A DNA stretch of 48,667 nt from Pseudomonas sp. CHM02 (GTDB lineage: Bacteria > Pseudomonadota > Gammaproteobacteria > Pseudomonadales > Pseudomonadaceae): positions 1 to 48,667 of the forward strand of contig NZ_JFCA01000050.1 of NCBI RefSeq assembly GCF_000612585.1, written 5' to 3'. The position numbers and the translations under genes were made by a program. The notes beneath the pieces were generated by a model. It was not told the origin of the DNA, did not search any database, and saw only the letters and a list, made by a program, of their open reading frames with translations. The first letter of the stretch is position 1, and every line of letters begins with the position of its first letter. This document shows, one piece after another, positions 1-9,581 of this stretch.

Positions 1-81
1 CATACCTTGCTGGAGATGAGCAAGGCGGTGATTGATGACGTGGTGAAGGTGTTGGAGTCACCCGGCAATAGCGCGCAGTAG
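1..81 (+). CDS. C-terminal end of an unidentified protein (partial)
   Basis: Reading frame 1 is open from the first base and ends at a TAG at 79-81, giving a 26-residue tail that ends ESPGNSAQ. The frame has Pseudomonas-like GC-rich third positions and a helical, amphipathic look (LLEMSKAVIDDVVKVLE). The rest of the gene lies outside the window. The tail matches no family I can name, and I assign no function. It converges on the pel operon, and the two are separated by an intrinsic terminator. Confidence 0.5.
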   Translation, partial: HTLLEMSKAVIDDVVKVLESPGNSAQ

Positions 82-174
82 ACCTCACTGAAAAGGCCTG
101 TCCTCGCCATAGTGCAGTTCAACTTGTGGCGAGGTTTGTTATCGCTCCCTATAAAGCCCCATCCGGCCCCCAAC

Positions 175-211
175 AAAAAAGGCACTTGCCGCGAACGCCA
201 AGTGCCTTTTT
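175..211. terminator. Bidirectional intrinsic terminator closing the pel operon
   Basis: An A6 run (175-180) is followed by GGCACTTG (181-188), a 10-base loop, CAAGTGCC (199-206) and a T5 run (207-211). The stem is perfect and has U-tracts on both strands. It lies 20 bases past the pelG stop codon and also downstream of the partial plus-strand gene, so it can end transcription from both sides. Confidence 0.85.
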
Positions 212-230
212 CACCCCACCTGAAACCCAA

Positions 231-1601
231 TCACCGCGCCAACATAAACGTCTCATACTCCAAATCTTCCAGCGCCGACGACAAGCGCGCCAGCCCCAGC
301 AATACGCACACCAGCAACGACAGCGTAAACCCGTACCCAAAGAAGCTTGGCCCCAGGTGCATGCTGAGCAGTGTCAGGCCGGCGTTGAGTACGGCGAACA
401 GCACGCACAGTTCCAGGACTACGCGGCGTTTGTCGAGGTAGAAGAACACGTTGAGCAGCGCCATGAACACGACCTGGATGCTGACGCCGATCAGGTCGAT
501 GTAGAACAGCGGCAGGTAGTAGCTGGAGATGCCGATCCACTCCAGCAGGCGCGGTGCAAAGAGGAACAGCAGCACCACTGTGAGGCCCTGGACTTTGCAG
601 ATTTCCAGCAGGCCTTGGCGAATGGACAGGGTCATTTCGGTTTTCAGCGAGCCGATGTGCTGCAAGGTTTCGCCGTCGCGGATGGCGCGGAACAAGCGGT
701 CGTACCACTCGGCAAAATCGGTCTCGATGCGCACTAGGAATACGGCCATGCCAGGGATGATCGCCAGGTAGGCGATAAAGATGGGCATGTCGTACAGGAT
801 CGATGCTCGCAGCGGGCCGATCACGGCGTTGGAGGTGCCTGGGTTGAACCAGAACAGGATCTTGTCGACCCAGATGCCGAAGTTGTAGAAGAACCCGGTG
901 ACCAGCAGGCTGAGGAAGACGTTGCGACGATTGAGGAAGTCGAAGGCAATCATCTTCTCGGCGCGGTACTCGCGCAGGATGTCGTACAGGTACAGGAACA
1001 GCAGGCTGCCGTGTCCGATCAACAAGGCCAGCAACAGGCCGGGCATCTTCAGGAAGCTCAGCAGGTAGGCGCTCGCGACCATCAGCGAGTAGCCCACCAC
1101 CATCACCAGCAGGATGCGGTTATATTTCTTCATCCCCGAGAGGAAGATGATCACCAGCCACAGGTTGCACAGCACCACGAAGTTCGAGAGTACCAGCACG
1201 CGGTAGATCAGCGGTTGGTCGAACAGCAGCGCCAGCACGATGACGCCCAGCACGCCCGCCCCCACAGTCACCATCAACAGGATGCCCAGCAGGTTGGGCA
1301 GAATCTGTTCGTAGTTGTGCTCGAACAACTGGTCGGACACAAAGCGGGTGAAGAACAGCTGCAGGCCGCCCGTCAGGATCAACGAGCTGGCCATCAGGTA
1401 CGTCACCGTGACCAGGAATTGCCCCACCAGCGAGTTAGGCAGCAACAGGCCGAGGCTGATGATCCCCACCAGCATCACGCTGATGATCGACAGCACCCAG
1501 GGGCCGGAGCTGATCAACCCGGCGTACACATAGGCGTGCAGGGTGGCAGTGTATGAGTCGCGCGAGAGGATCTTGCGCAGTTCGAAGCCAATACCGGCCA
1601 T
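231..1601 (-). CDS. pelG: PelG, Wzx/MATE-like inner-membrane protein of the Pel complex
   Basis: A 456-residue polytopic membrane protein with about twelve hydrophobic segments. It has the typical PelG start MAGIGFELRKIL and belongs to the polysaccharide-transporter (MOP/Wzx-like) superfamily. In the Pel system it forms the inner-membrane complex with PelD, PelE and PelF and is thought to carry the growing polymer across the inner membrane. Its ATG directly abuts the pelF stop codon with no gap, which points to translational coupling. It is the last gene of the operon and a strong terminator follows. The length matches the family and no frame disruption is seen. The family identity is firm. 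The transport role is known from the family, not from this sequence. Confidence 0.95.
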   Translation of the reverse strand: MAGIGFELRKILSRDSYTATLHAYVYAGLISSGPWVLSIISVMLVGIISLGLLLPNSLVGQFLVTVTYLMASSLILTGGLQLFFTRFVSDQLFEHNYEQILPNLLGILLMVTVGAGVLGVIVLALLFDQPLIYRVLVLSNFVVLCNLWLVIIFLSGMKKYNRILLVMVVGYSLMVASAYLLSFLKMPGLLLALLIGHGSLLFLYLYDILREYRAEKMIAFDFLNRRNVFLSLLVTGFFYNFGIWVDKILFWFNPGTSNAVIGPLRASILYDMPIFIAYLAIIPGMAVFLVRIETDFAEWYDRLFRAIRDGETLQHIGSLKTEMTLSIRQGLLEICKVQGLTVVLLFLFAPRLLEWIGISSYYLPLFYIDLIGVSIQVVFMALLNVFFYLDKRRVVLELCVLFAVLNAGLTLLSMHLGPSFFGYGFTLSLLVCVLLGLARLSSALEDLEYETFMLAR

Positions 1602-3116
1602 TTAACTGTTCTCCATGGCTGCCTGGTACAGGTCGCGGTAGCGCTGCAGCATCAAGGCTTCGGTGTAGTAACGGTTGACCCGCAGCAAGCCGCTGGCTTG
1701 TGCGGCCTTCCAGCGCTCGGGGCTGCGCAGCAGCTCGAGGATGGCGGCGGAGGTGGCCTGTGGGTCGGCGATCGCCACCACCTTGCCAGCGTGGCCAAGG
1801 TCACGGTCTTCGGCGCTGCCGCCTTCGATCAATTCGCGGCACGAGCCGACGTCGCTGCTGATCACTGGCGTGCCGGCGGCCCAGGCTTCGAGGATCACCA
1901 AGGGTTGTGCCTCGCTGATCGACGTCAGCACCATCAGGCCAAGCTTGGGCAGAATGTCCTGGATGCGCTGGAAGCCGAGGAAGTGCACTTTGCCCTCAAG
2001 CCCCAGGCTCGCCATCAAGCTGCGGCACTCGCTGACGTATTCCGGGTCTTCCTCTTCCGGGCCGACAATCCAGCCTTCGGCGTTCGGCATGGCGCTGATC
2101 ACGCCACGCATGGCACGCAGAAAGGTTTTCACGTCTTTGATCGGCACCACGCGCCCGATCAACCCCACCACGGGGGCAATGCCCGGCTCGCGGGTTTCCA
2201 TGGCGCTGGCCCACTGCGACAGGTCGATGCCATTGGCGATCAGTTGCGTGCGACGCGGGTCGGCACCGTCCTTGATCTGGCGCTGACGGTTGCCGTCATA
2301 CAAGGCAATGATGTTGTCAGCACTGTTGTAGGCCAACTGGCCGATCCGCTCGAAGTAGCGCACCCACAGGGTACGGATATAGCCCGAACCACCGTCGAGG
2401 CTGCGGTTGAGCGCCTGCCCGGAGCTTTCGGCGATCCACGTGGCCTGGGCCAGATCGATCTTGCGTTCCTTGGTGTAGATGCCGTGCTCACTCAACAGGT
2501 AAGTGCACTTCCAGCGGTGCTTGAGGATGCAGCCCAGCAGTCCGGCGTAACCGGTGGAAATCGAGTGCAGCACCCGCGCCGGCGGCATCTTGCGCGAGGC
2601 TTCAGCGAGCATCAGCAGCGGTGACTGCAACGAACGCAGGGTCCAGAAATAGTTGACGAACGACGGGTCGGCGCAATGCTGGCGATAACCTTCGCTGAGG
2701 GTCTCCCAGCTGGCGCGGCTGCGCAGTACGTCATCGAGGGTCATGTGCCCGTCGGCGATGCAACTGAGCAAGCGCTCGCCCAGCTCGCGTTCCGGCTGGT
2801 CCGGGTGGTGCAGAAAGCGGTACAGGTCGGCGAGTTGCTGCGGGTCGGCTTCGCGCGGTGTACCCCGGGTGTTGGTGGGGTGCGTCGCATCTTCGAGGAA
2901 CACCTCTTCGATGTGCACCACGTTGGCCGGTATCTCATAGCGGCGCGAGGCGTAGGCCGAACGCTGGCCGCCAATGAACATCACCGAGAACGTCAGTTCC
3001 GGCAGGCCCAGGATCATCTGATGAATCCAGCTCGATACGCCGCCACGCACGTATGGCCAGGTCCCTTCCAGCAACAGGCAGATATCGGCAGTCGGTGGCG
3101 TTTGCTTATGATTCAT
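1602..3116 (-). CDS. pelF: PelF, cytosolic GT4-family glycosyltransferase (Pel polymerase)
   Basis: A 504-residue soluble glycosyltransferase of the GT-B/GT4 type. The N-terminal part carries a glycine-rich segment (GTWPYVRGGVSSWIHQMI) typical of PelF. The C-terminal Rossmann half has GLIGRVVPIKD, and near residues 402-410 an EX7E motif (EAQPLVILE) that binds and positions the nucleotide sugar. PelF is the only glycosyltransferase of the Pel system. It uses UDP-GalNAc/UDP-GlcNAc and is recruited by PelD when c-di-GMP is bound. The start overlaps the end of pelE by 11 bases. The gene has normal length and is intact. Confidence 0.95.
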   Translation of the reverse strand: MNHKQTPPTADICLLLEGTWPYVRGGVSSWIHQMILGLPELTFSVMFIGGQRSAYASRRYEIPANVVHIEEVFLEDATHPTNTRGTPREADPQQLADLYRFLHHPDQPERELGERLLSCIADGHMTLDDVLRSRASWETLSEGYRQHCADPSFVNYFWTLRSLQSPLLMLAEASRKMPPARVLHSISTGYAGLLGCILKHRWKCTYLLSEHGIYTKERKIDLAQATWIAESSGQALNRSLDGGSGYIRTLWVRYFERIGQLAYNSADNIIALYDGNRQRQIKDGADPRRTQLIANGIDLSQWASAMETREPGIAPVVGLIGRVVPIKDVKTFLRAMRGVISAMPNAEGWIVGPEEEDPEYVSECRSLMASLGLEGKVHFLGFQRIQDILPKLGLMVLTSISEAQPLVILEAWAAGTPVISSDVGSCRELIEGGSAEDRDLGHAGKVVAIADPQATSAAILELLRSPERWKAAQASGLLRVNRYYTEALMLQRYRDLYQAAMENS

Positions 3117-4101
3117 TCCAGCTCCTCACCAGCTCAGCGAAAGGTGGCCGCTGGCGGGTTTCTTCGGGAAGGCTGGCGAGCAACCCGGGGATTTCATGAT
3201 AGCGACCGGCCTCAAACGCCAGTTCAGCATGGAACGGCAGCAACTGAGCCGCGCCCAGGCCGTTCTTCTCGGCCTCATGCAACAGCGCTTCGGCGCGTTC
3301 GTTCTCGCCGCGCTCCAAGGCAATACGGCCGGCCAGCAGCAACAGTTCGCCACCCTCGCCCGCCGCCAGGCCCTGCTCGGCGTGCTCGCTGGCCTGGCTG
3401 AGTACGTGTTCGAGTACGCTGCCCTGGGCCAGGCCGAGGTAGGCCAGTTCCCAGTACCAGCGCGCCAACATGCCATGTACCGGCCCAGCGGTGCGCGGGC
3501 TGACGCCGGCCAACTGCTCAAGGGCCATCTGGATGTGCAGGTTGATGTCGCTTTCTTGCTTGTCGAGCATCGAATACGCCAGCAGGCGCACGTCATCGCT
3601 GGGGTCGCCCAAGGCTAACTTGAGGATGGGCACGGCGTCCTTGCCGGGCATGCGGCGGGTCGCCAGCAAGGCGGCGAGACGCTGGTCCGGGTCGGGCGCG
3701 TGGCGCAGTACATCTTGCAAACCGCCGTCCGCAAAAATCGGCGAACGCGTCTGGGCTTGCGCACGAAATGGCAAGCCCGGGATACCCACGGATTGCCAGG
3801 CCTGACGATCACGTTTGCGCGGCAGATAAAGCGCAGGAAAGATCGAGGCGACCACACCCAACGCGCCGATGACCGGCACGAAGAACGCCAGGCTGAAAAT
3901 AAACAGCGGGCTCCAAGGCAGGGGGGCACGATAGCGCGCCGGCAGTAACAGCCATACGGCGCCGCACAGCATCAGGCAGGCAAGGGCATGGCTGAAGATG
4001 AACACCAGCAGTTGATGCAACACCGGCGCATCCAGCCACAAACTGCCCCAACTGCCCGCCTCTAACAACAAGGCCCCGCTAAACAGCCACTTGCTGATCA
4101 T
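3106..4101 (-). CDS. pelE: PelE, membrane-anchored TPR protein of the Pel inner-membrane complex
   Basis: A 331-residue protein with hydrophobic segments at about residues 3-22, 28-53 and 65-94, followed by a soluble alpha-helical region rich in Ala, Leu and Glu that fits tetratricopeptide-like repeats (for example LLLAGRIALERGENERAEALLHEA, about residues 255-278). PelE bridges PelD and PelF/PelG in the c-di-GMP-responsive polymerase complex. The start codon lies 23 bases inside the end of pelD and the stop lies 11 bases inside pelF, so translation is probably coupled on both sides. The identity rests on operon position plus architecture, because PelE is poorly conserved in sequence. Confidence 0.92.
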   Translation of the reverse strand: MISKWLFSGALLLEAGSWGSLWLDAPVLHQLLVFIFSHALACLMLCGAVWLLLPARYRAPLPWSPLFIFSLAFFVPVIGALGVVASIFPALYLPRKRDRQAWQSVGIPGLPFRAQAQTRSPIFADGGLQDVLRHAPDPDQRLAALLATRRMPGKDAVPILKLALGDPSDDVRLLAYSMLDKQESDINLHIQMALEQLAGVSPRTAGPVHGMLARWYWELAYLGLAQGSVLEHVLSQASEHAEQGLAAGEGGELLLLAGRIALERGENERAEALLHEAEKNGLGAAQLLPFHAELAFEAGRYHEIPGLLASLPEETRQRPPFAELVRSWNES

Positions 4102-5455
4102 TCAGGCCACACTCGTTGTAGAGGAAGTTACGCAGCCCGTTGCGGTCACAGCCAGGCTCCAGGTTGAAAGGCATGACCCGCACACCCAAGCTGTCCAAGT
4201 CGGTATCGATACCAAAGTGCTCGTGCAACAGCATGCCAATCCGCGCCAGGTAGCCTTCGGTACCTTCCGGGCTTGTCAGCGGCAAGAGCACCAGCAGCAG
4301 ACGATGTTCGCGGTTGTTGCGCACCGCCAGGTGCAGGTCCAGGCCACGTTGGCTGCGCTCCATCAGACGCGACAGTTCCTCGTTGGCACGCGTCATCTCG
4401 AACGCGAACAGACCGGCCGGCAAGGTGTGCTGCTCGGCATCCACCAGCGAACGCTTGAGCTGCAGGGTGAACTGCTGGGAATCGGCGTCGGGCAATTGCA
4501 GTACGTGCGGGTCACGGCGCAACAGGTCGGCGATGTGGCCAGCCAGCAGCGACAAGAGGCTCAGCGTACGATCCTGGAACGCGAAGAACGGCATCTGCCG
4601 AACCGCCAGGATCGCCAGCAACCGACCTTCGGCGTCGATCAACGGGATGCACGCCTGCAGCGATGAGAACTGCGCGGAGTTACCCGAGTCGATCAGTTCC
4701 TGACGCACGCTGACCAGTTCACCGCGCTCCAGGCACAGCTTGATCAAACCGTCGTCGGTGCCCAGGGGGCCCATCACGCCGATCATCGCCAGGGCCTGCG
4801 GCAATACGTTTTTCTCGGTGTCGTCGACGCGGTACAGCCCCGCCACGCGCAATGCACCGTACTGTCCCAGCATCGCCACAATCGGCTCTGCCAGTTCGCT
4901 CAATGCATCGCCTTCAACCGGCATGCCGCGCAGTTTCTCGCGCAGCCCCAGCAGCGAACTGCGCAGGCTCTGGTCACTGCCGGCCACGCGTTGCTCGAGC
5001 AGGTCGTGGGAAACCCGCAGGATCTGGTGGGCACGGGTAAATTCGTCGAGACGGTACTGACGGTATTCGTTGGCCATCTGCAGACGCTCCAGGCGGCGCA
5101 CCCACAGATCGCGCACCTCACCCACCAGCATCCCGCAGACCAACACACCGACGATGAACGACGGCTCAAGCTGGGTATAACCTTCATGACCGCTGTAGCG
5201 CAGCGCAAACAGCGCCGCTACCAGCAGCCCGGCGCTGAACAGGCCGCGCACAAAACCGTAACGCACACCCAACAGCAGCGGCGCCAGAATCGGCCAGGGG
5301 AAACCACCGTGCATCTGCAACGGGTCTTCGGGAGTCAGCCAGAAGCCAAGGCCAATCGCCAAGCCCGTCACCAGCAGTGTTTCCAGCCAAGACACCGGCC
5401 CGCTGGCGCGAGGCGCCAGGCTGTAATCCATGTGTGGAGAATTCATTGCGTTCAC
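4079..5455 (-). CDS. pelD: PelD, c-di-GMP receptor of the Pel complex
   Basis: A 458-residue protein with four N-terminal hydrophobic segments (about residues 22-115), a short coiled-coil-like linker (about 120-160), a GAF-type domain (about 185-320) and a degenerate GGDEF domain. The degenerate GGDEF keeps the inhibitory-site signature: R370-G-L-D373 inside QRGLDLHLAV, plus a further Arg at 405 (YLARIG). The spacing from RxxD to this Arg equals that of the c-di-GMP-contacting residues of P. aeruginosa PelD (R367, D370, R402). The receptor is therefore predicted to bind c-di-GMP and activate PelF. No catalytic GGDEF signature is present. It overlaps pelC by 4 bases (ATGA) and pelE by 23 bases. 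Confidence 0.95.
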   Translation of the reverse strand: MNAMNSPHMDYSLAPRASGPVSWLETLLVTGLAIGLGFWLTPEDPLQMHGGFPWPILAPLLLGVRYGFVRGLFSAGLLVAALFALRYSGHEGYTQLEPSFIVGVLVCGMLVGEVRDLWVRRLERLQMANEYRQYRLDEFTRAHQILRVSHDLLEQRVAGSDQSLRSSLLGLREKLRGMPVEGDALSELAEPIVAMLGQYGALRVAGLYRVDDTEKNVLPQALAMIGVMGPLGTDDGLIKLCLERGELVSVRQELIDSGNSAQFSSLQACIPLIDAEGRLLAILAVRQMPFFAFQDRTLSLLSLLAGHIADLLRRDPHVLQLPDADSQQFTLQLKRSLVDAEQHTLPAGLFAFEMTRANEELSRLMERSQRGLDLHLAVRNNREHRLLLVLLPLTSPEGTEGYLARIGMLLHEHFGIDTDLDSLGVRVMPFNLEPGCDRNGLRNFLYNECGLNDQQVAV

Positions 5456-5970
5456 TCGAACCGAAGGGCGCCAACAAGTTTGTCGATTACCGTCTGAGCA
5501 TTGCCCGCCAGGCTTTCACGGGACCAGCCGGCGCGTGCGCCACTTTTGCTCCAGAGCACACGACCGCTGCTGGCTTCCAGAACGCGCAGGCTGATGCCGA
5601 CCGCCGGCTCGCCGTCCAGGCCGTTCTTGTACTGCCACTCTTCCACGCTGCCGGCCACGACGTAATCGAGCTTTTGCTCACGCGCCCATTCCAGGGCACC
5701 GGTCAGGCGCTCGTTGTCATCCATCAGCGCCTGTTCGCCCTGGGTGCTGGTGGGGTAAACCCGCGGTTGCAGGCCGTGACTGCTGAGTACGCTGAGCAGG
5801 ATCTGCTCGCTGCGCTCACCGGCCTGCGGGGTCTGGGAGTAGTTGATCATCGGCACGATGCCCCACTGCGCGTTGCGCGGCAGGTTCGGGCTGTTTTCAC
5901 TGGTGAAGCTGGAGCAGCCGGCGACGAACAGTACTGTCAGGGCCAGGCTCAGGTTACGAATTGCTTGCAT
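5452..5970 (-). CDS. pelC: PelC, outer-membrane lipoprotein of Pel export
   Basis: A 172-residue protein with a short type II signal peptide ending in the lipobox VAGC, which makes Cys19 the lipidated residue. The mature part has the compact alpha/beta layout of PelC, including VVAGSVEEW and GISLRVLEASSGRVLW. PelC forms a ring under the outer membrane that funnels the cationic Pel polymer towards the PelB pore. The gene lies 26 bases downstream of pelB and overlaps pelD by 4 bases. It is intact and of normal length. Confidence 0.93.
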   Translation of the reverse strand: MQAIRNLSLALTVLFVAGCSSFTSENSPNLPRNAQWGIVPMINYSQTPQAGERSEQILLSVLSSHGLQPRVYPTSTQGEQALMDDNERLTGALEWAREQKLDYVVAGSVEEWQYKNGLDGEPAVGISLRVLEASSGRVLWSKSGARAGWSRESLAGNAQTVIDKLVGALRFE

Positions 5971-5996
5971 AGGTTTTTCTCCCGTAGATTCTGTAA

Positions 5997-8900
5997 TCAG
6001 CGCCCGAAACGCACGCCGTAGCTCATGCCCAGTGTGCCGCCGGACTTGCCATCCCCGCCTTGTGGCGCAGATTGGTAGCCGAAGGTGAGGGCCAGTTCGT
6101 CGTCACCCAGGACTTCGAAGCCGACGCCGGTGTTGATGCCGTAATTGAAGGTTTGATCGGTCCACTGCCAACCCGCCGTCATGTCCACCAACCAGGTGTA
6201 TTGCGGCTTGCTGCGCACCAGCGCGCCCGGTATGCCGCGGCGCCAGGAACTGCCGACGTAGAGTTGGCCGTAGCGGCTTTGCAGCAGGTCACTGGCAGGG
6301 ACCGATTCCGGGTCATCCGGATCGCTGACCACACGAATTGGCCCTTTGGGGTCAATGGCATCCGACAGGTAATCCAGGTTGCGATCCTTCACGTTGTTCT
6401 TCTGGTAATCCACACCGCTGCGCACCGTCCAGTTAGGTCCGGCGAATTCCAGCGTGTGATTAAGCTCCAGCTTCACTGCATGGCCGGTGCCCAACGAGTC
6501 GCCAGCGCGGGTCGAGAACGACCGCTGCGCCACTTCCCAGCTCAACTGATCCCGTGCGGTCAGGCCGTGACGGCCGCCGACCCAGGCGCGGTCTTGTTGC
6601 CCGAAAGCGCGCATCAGGCCGCTGTCGTCGCTCTTGCGATGCCAGTCCAGGCCGGTCTCGAGTTGATGGCTGGAACCCAGCTGCCACATGCGCGACAGGC
6701 CCAGGCCGTTGCGATCGTCGTCCTGGCGCTGGCTGGTATCGGCGAACAGCTTCCAGCTGCCGTTTTCCACCGAACGGATCAGGGTCAGGGCCGCGTTGCT
6801 CTCTTCGCCGATTCGCGAGGAGATCACATCGTCGCCCTTGTATTTGCCATGTTCCATCTCGACGTCGGCGTACCATTTGTCACCCAGGTTATGGGCGATT
6901 TCCAGGCGTGGAGCGTCAAACGAAAGGCCACCGAAGTCCTGCTTCTGGTAGGACAGCAGGGCGCCTTGCGGGGTGGATTCGTGGATCTCTACCGCCTGGC
7001 GACGCAGTTGTTCATTCACCGAGTCTGGCTGGTCATCGCCCAATGCGGAGAGGCTGGTTTCCAGGGCTTCATTGTTACGGTTCAGACGACTGAGGGCCTG
7101 GGCACGCTGCGCCGGGTTCAGGTCGCTGCTGGCCAACAGGGTTTCGACCTGGGCTTTGTTGCGGCTGCGCAAGGCCTCCTGGATTTGCTCATAGCGGTCG
7201 ACCTTGAGACCTTGGGTGCGCGCCCAGGCCAGCCAATCGTCTTTCTGCGCTTGCTGATTGGTCGCATCCAGACGGGCCAGCAGACGTTCGAACCACAGCT
7301 GCTTCATCGACGGCGAACCGTCCTTCCACTTCAGCAGTTCCTGCTGTGCCTTGCGTGGCGAGTAGCTGCTGGACATCAAGCGCAGCCAGATCGCGTAGCG
7401 CTGGGACGACGGTTGCAGGTTGTCGGCCTCGGGGCTGCGCAGTAGTTTCAAGCGCAGACGCTGGGCGGCATCCTGGTAGCCAGAAGTTTCAAGTGCGTCG
7501 GCATACGCCGCCTGCACCAGCCAGTCGTTCGGGGAAAGCTTGAGGTACAGGCGATACCAGGCCAACGCCTCGGCATCGCGACCCAGCAGTTGGCTGGCAC
7601 TGGCGAACGGCAACCACAGCAGGCGGTCTTCGCGCGCATAGGCACGCCACTTGGTCAGCAGTGGCTTGAGTTTGGCCGTGTCCGCCTGGTCGACGTAGAG
7701 CCAGGTCAGGCGTTCGCGGAACAGGTTGTCATTGGGATAGCGCGACAGGCCCAGCAGGTACAAACGCTCGGCTTCGGCGCTATCACCCTGCTCGATCGCC
7801 AGCGCGCCACGCACCGCCAGAACCTGGGCTTGCTCGTAGGCATCCGGATACTTCTTGGCGTCTTCCAGCAACGCGACAACCTGGTCCCACTCCTCCAGCT
7901 CCTGAGCCAGTTGCAGCGCCTCGACCAGTCGCTGCGGGTCTTGGGCGCGATGCCAACTGGCAACCATCAACGCCAGGGCGCGCTGTGGGTCGCGGGTGCG
8001 GTACAACGTGATCAACTGGCTCTCGTCACCACTGACCAGCTTGCCATTGATCGACAGCAGTTTTTCCAGTGAGACGCGCAGGTCTTCGTCGCGCTCCAAG
8101 TCCCAGGCCAGGGCGGCACGGGTGCGCCAATACTCCGGGTCATCGATGGACGTGTCAGCGGACTTCACCACTTCCCATGCAGCTTGTTCATTGAACAGCT
8201 TCATTTCAGTGCTGGCCCAATCAACCAATTCGGCCGTGGTCAGCTTGTAGCGTTTTGCATAGCCCTTGTAGAGCGTGCCCTTGGCCGCGAACTGCCCGGT
8301 GTTTTCCAGGTTTTGCAGCAGGCGTGTCCAGGCCAGGCGATGCGACGGGTATTTGCGCAGGTAGGTGCGCAACCAGGCCTCGGCTTCGGCGGGTGTACCG
8401 CGAGACTCGTGACCATAGATCAGCGCGTCCAACTCGGTATCCGTCAGCGCACGTTGCTGCATGATCTCGGCGAGCAACGGGATAGAACGGTCAAAGTCGA
8501 ACTGCTGGCTCGCGAGGCGCCAAGCGTGCTCGCGGACTTGCGCGTCTTCCTTGAGCTTGAGCACGCGGATCCAGTAACCCAGCGCCGCTTCATTGTCGCC
8601 GCGCCATTCACCGAGCTTGGCCATCTGTTCGAGCAACTCGATATCATCCGGATAGTCGACCGTCAGTTGCTGACCGGTGTCCCACGCGCCCGCCAGGTCG
8701 TTGATGGCCAAGCGAACATGGAACTGCTTCAACGGGATACTCGGGTTATCAGGCTCCAAGGTATGCCACTGCTCAAGCACACGTTGTGCGAGCTCGAACT
8801 GCTTGGTCGCCACCGCGACATCGACGCCCTGCTTCAGCCACGCCACATCGGTCTGCGGGTTCGTGAGCGTCGGCAACTGGTCGGCAAGCACCTGTGCGGC

Positions 8901-9581
8901 CTGCTCGTCACGACCGGCCGAGAGCAAACTGTTGAACGCCAGTTGCGCATACTCACGCTGCTCGCCAGGTTGCTGGGCGTCGCGCTTGAGTTGCAAATAG
9001 ATCGCCGCCGCACGGGCCGGCTGTTCACCCGCCAGGTACCACTGCGCGGCCGATTTGAGGGCTTCGTTCTTTTGCGCCGGATCACGCCCGGCGATCTCTT
9101 CGAACACACTCGCGGCAAATGCCGGGGCCTGCAATGTCAACGCCAGCTTCGCCAGGTTCTGCAGCTGCGCCACCGGCAATTTACGGTGATCGAAACTTTC
9201 CAGGCGCTCGACCAACGCCTGCTGCGCGATCAGATCATTACCGCTGGCGGCGACCAGCGCATCCAGCTCCAGCCGGTAGTAGGCCTGGGTTTCCAGTTGC
9301 GGCTTGGGCCAGGCTTCAATGTGCTCGCGCGCCTTGGCGTAGTCACCGAGGCGAATCAGCAGGTCGACCAACTGCAAGCGCAGGCGGTCGTCGTCCGGGT
9401 GCGCGGTCAGCAACAGCTCGGCATAGTTGGCCGACACCGCATCGGGTTCACGCCCATCGGGCTGGAACACCGATTCACGCTGAAAAGTCGCCCACAGCAG
9501 ACCGCCTACGGCAACCGCGACCACCGCCAGCGCCCAGGGATTGAGCAGACGGCTGTTCTTAGTTGCAGAGGAGCTGACCAT
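5997..9581 (-). CDS. pelB: PelB, TPR scaffold and outer-membrane porin of Pel export
   Basis: A 1194-residue protein. It has a basic N-terminus, one hydrophobic anchor at about residues 15-33 (WALAVVAVAVGGLLWATF) and a long alpha-helical periplasmic region of many tetratricopeptide repeats (about residues 50-850). It ends in a beta-strand-rich region with alternating aromatic and polar residues that fits a 16-stranded barrel (about 890-1194), finishing GVRFGR. In the family the TPR part binds PelA and guides the polymer, and the barrel exports it. The start overlaps the pelA end by 23 bases. The length matches P. aeruginosa PelB, and no break is seen in this long frame. Confidence 0.95.
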   Translation of the reverse strand: MVSSSATKNSRLLNPWALAVVAVAVGGLLWATFQRESVFQPDGREPDAVSANYAELLLTAHPDDDRLRLQLVDLLIRLGDYAKAREHIEAWPKPQLETQAYYRLELDALVAASGNDLIAQQALVERLESFDHRKLPVAQLQNLAKLALTLQAPAFAASVFEEIAGRDPAQKNEALKSAAQWYLAGEQPARAAAIYLQLKRDAQQPGEQREYAQLAFNSLLSAGRDEQAAQVLADQLPTLTNPQTDVAWLKQGVDVAVATKQFELAQRVLEQWHTLEPDNPSIPLKQFHVRLAINDLAGAWDTGQQLTVDYPDDIELLEQMAKLGEWRGDNEAALGYWIRVLKLKEDAQVREHAWRLASQQFDFDRSIPLLAEIMQQRALTDTELDALIYGHESRGTPAEAEAWLRTYLRKYPSHRLAWTRLLQNLENTGQFAAKGTLYKGYAKRYKLTTAELVDWASTEMKLFNEQAAWEVVKSADTSIDDPEYWRTRAALAWDLERDEDLRVSLEKLLSINGKLVSGDESQLITLYRTRDPQRALALMVASWHRAQDPQRLVEALQLAQELEEWDQVVALLEDAKKYPDAYEQAQVLAVRGALAIEQGDSAEAERLYLLGLSRYPNDNLFRERLTWLYVDQADTAKLKPLLTKWRAYAREDRLLWLPFASASQLLGRDAEALAWYRLYLKLSPNDWLVQAAYADALETSGYQDAAQRLRLKLLRSPEADNLQPSSQRYAIWLRLMSSSYSPRKAQQELLKWKDGSPSMKQLWFERLLARLDATNQQAQKDDWLAWARTQGLKVDRYEQIQEALRSRNKAQVETLLASSDLNPAQRAQALSRLNRNNEALETSLSALGDDQPDSVNEQLRRQAVEIHESTPQGALLSYQKQDFGGLSFDAPRLEIAHNLGDKWYADVEMEHGKYKGDDVISSRIGEESNAALTLIRSVENGSWKLFADTSQRQDDDRNGLGLSRMWQLGSSHQLETGLDWHRKSDDSGLMRAFGQQDRAWVGGRHGLTARDQLSWEVAQRSFSTRAGDSLGTGHAVKLELNHTLEFAGPNWTVRSGVDYQKNNVKDRNLDYLSDAIDPKGPIRVVSDPDDPESVPASDLLQSRYGQLYVGSSWRRGIPGALVRSKPQYTWLVDMTAGWQWTDQTFNYGINTGVGFEVLGDDELALTFGYQSAPQGGDGKSGGTLGMSYGVRFGR

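Noticed and set aside
5997..9581. Long plus-strand open frames across pelB and pelA (several over 400 codons)
   Set aside because: They are rich in Gln, Val, Arg and His with no recognisable domains. They are shadows of GC-rich pel genes.
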